From assembly GCA_003242505.1 (NCBI GenBank), contig QGUP01000153.1, forward strand, positions 1 through 5,539: 5,539 nt of DNA, given 5' to 3'. Below the pieces are notes generated by a model. The model was not told the DNA's origin and ran no database searches. It saw only the letters and a program-made list of their open reading frames with translations. A program made the translations under genes and the position numbers. This stretch comes from Bacillota bacterium. Lineage in GTDB: Bacteria > Bacillota > Sulfobacillia > Symbiobacteriales > ZC4RG38. This document shows, piece by piece, positions 5,463-5,539 of this stretch (position 1 is its first letter; every line of letters begins with the position of its first letter).

Positions 5463-5539
5463 GTGGGCGCGGGCAGCACCCGCCTCGACGTGGCCCTGGG
5501 GCAGCAGGGCTTCTACCCCAGCCGGCAGCGGGCCCAGGC
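5463..5539 (+). CDS. tlyA: Probable TlyA-family rRNA (cytidine-2'-O)-methyltransferase, N-terminal fragment (3'-truncated by window edge)
   Basis: Only 25 codons are present. STRLDVALGQQGFYPSRQRAQ fits the start of an S4 RNA-binding domain (RLDxxLxxxGxxxSRxxAq). This is how TlyA/YqxC-type proteins begin before their FtsJ-like methyltransferase domain, and tlyA is the usual neighbour downstream of dxs in Firmicutes. Members methylate ribose 2'-OH groups of 16S and 23S rRNA in some species. The GTG at 5463 is preferred because AAAGGGAGG (5444-5452) ends 10 bases before it. An in-frame GTG at 5454 is only 1 base from that site and would add three residues. An S4-domain pseudouridine synthase is the main alternative, since the catalytic domain is out of view. 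The upstream terminator suggests the gene needs its own promoter or read-through. Confidence 0.72.
   Translation, partial: MGAGSTRLDVALGQQGFYPSRQRAQ

Noticed and set aside
3218..5479. A 753-codon open frame on the minus strand antisense to dxs
   Set aside because: Such frames arise when the sense gene has almost only G or C at third positions. The predicted protein is rich in Gly, Pro, Arg and His with no recognisable domain, while dxs on the + strand is unmistakable.
1..5539. A novel defence, mobile or biosynthetic system in the window
   Set aside because: Every substantial + strand frame belongs to a known housekeeping family in a known gene order. No transposase, integrase, CRISPR repeat, toxin-antitoxin pair or unknown gene was seen.

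Overview
The window is a stretch of chromosomal housekeeping genes, all on the + strand, from a very GC-rich bacterium. The coding regions look to be above 70% GC, with G or C at nearly every third codon position. The gene order folD, xseA, xseB, ispA, dxs, then a probable tlyA is the arrangement familiar from Firmicutes (clostridial and bacillar genomes, upstream of the argR-recN-spo0A region). With this base composition it suggests a high-GC, possibly thermophilic Firmicutes lineage of the Symbiobacterium/Thermaerobacter/Limnochordia kind. That placement is inferred from synteny and composition only.

Layout. 1-589: 3' two thirds of folD (methylene-THF dehydrogenase/cyclohydrolase). Its first ~110 bases look frame-disturbed, as at a low-quality contig end. 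590-691: short GC-rich leader with repeated ATGCGG words. 692/695-1954: xseA, large subunit of exonuclease VII, with all recalled catalytic residues present. 1955-2076: spacer containing a sharply AT-richer block (about 41% GC) with an extended -10 promoter candidate and a possible 31-codon reading frame. 2077-2331: xseB, small subunit of exonuclease VII. 2334-3221: ispA-type (E,E)-farnesyl diphosphate synthase, almost touching xseB. 3222-3301: 80-base spacer ending in a near-perfect Shine-Dalgarno sequence. 3302-5257: dxs, 1-deoxy-D-xylulose-5-phosphate synthase, catalytically complete but with several unusual residues. 5258-5453: degenerate tandem repeats, a strong Rho-independent terminator candidate, an imperfect inverted repeat and a 13-base direct repeat. 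5463-5539: first 25 codons of an S4-domain protein, probably the TlyA rRNA methyltransferase.

How the genes fit together. XseA and XseB form one enzyme that degrades single-stranded DNA. Dxs makes the first intermediate of the MEP isoprenoid pathway and IspA condenses C5 units to farnesyl diphosphate, the precursor for quinones, undecaprenyl phosphate and other prenyl lipids. FolD supplies one-carbon folates. The close spacing suggests one operon or two overlapping transcription units (folD-xseA, and xseB-ispA-dxs from an internal promoter) ending at the terminator after dxs.

I found no mobile element, CRISPR array, tRNA or rRNA, and no evidence of an undescribed system. The most noteworthy points are the atypical Dxs residues, the internal AT-rich promoter island, the repeat/terminator region after dxs and the disturbed folD frame.
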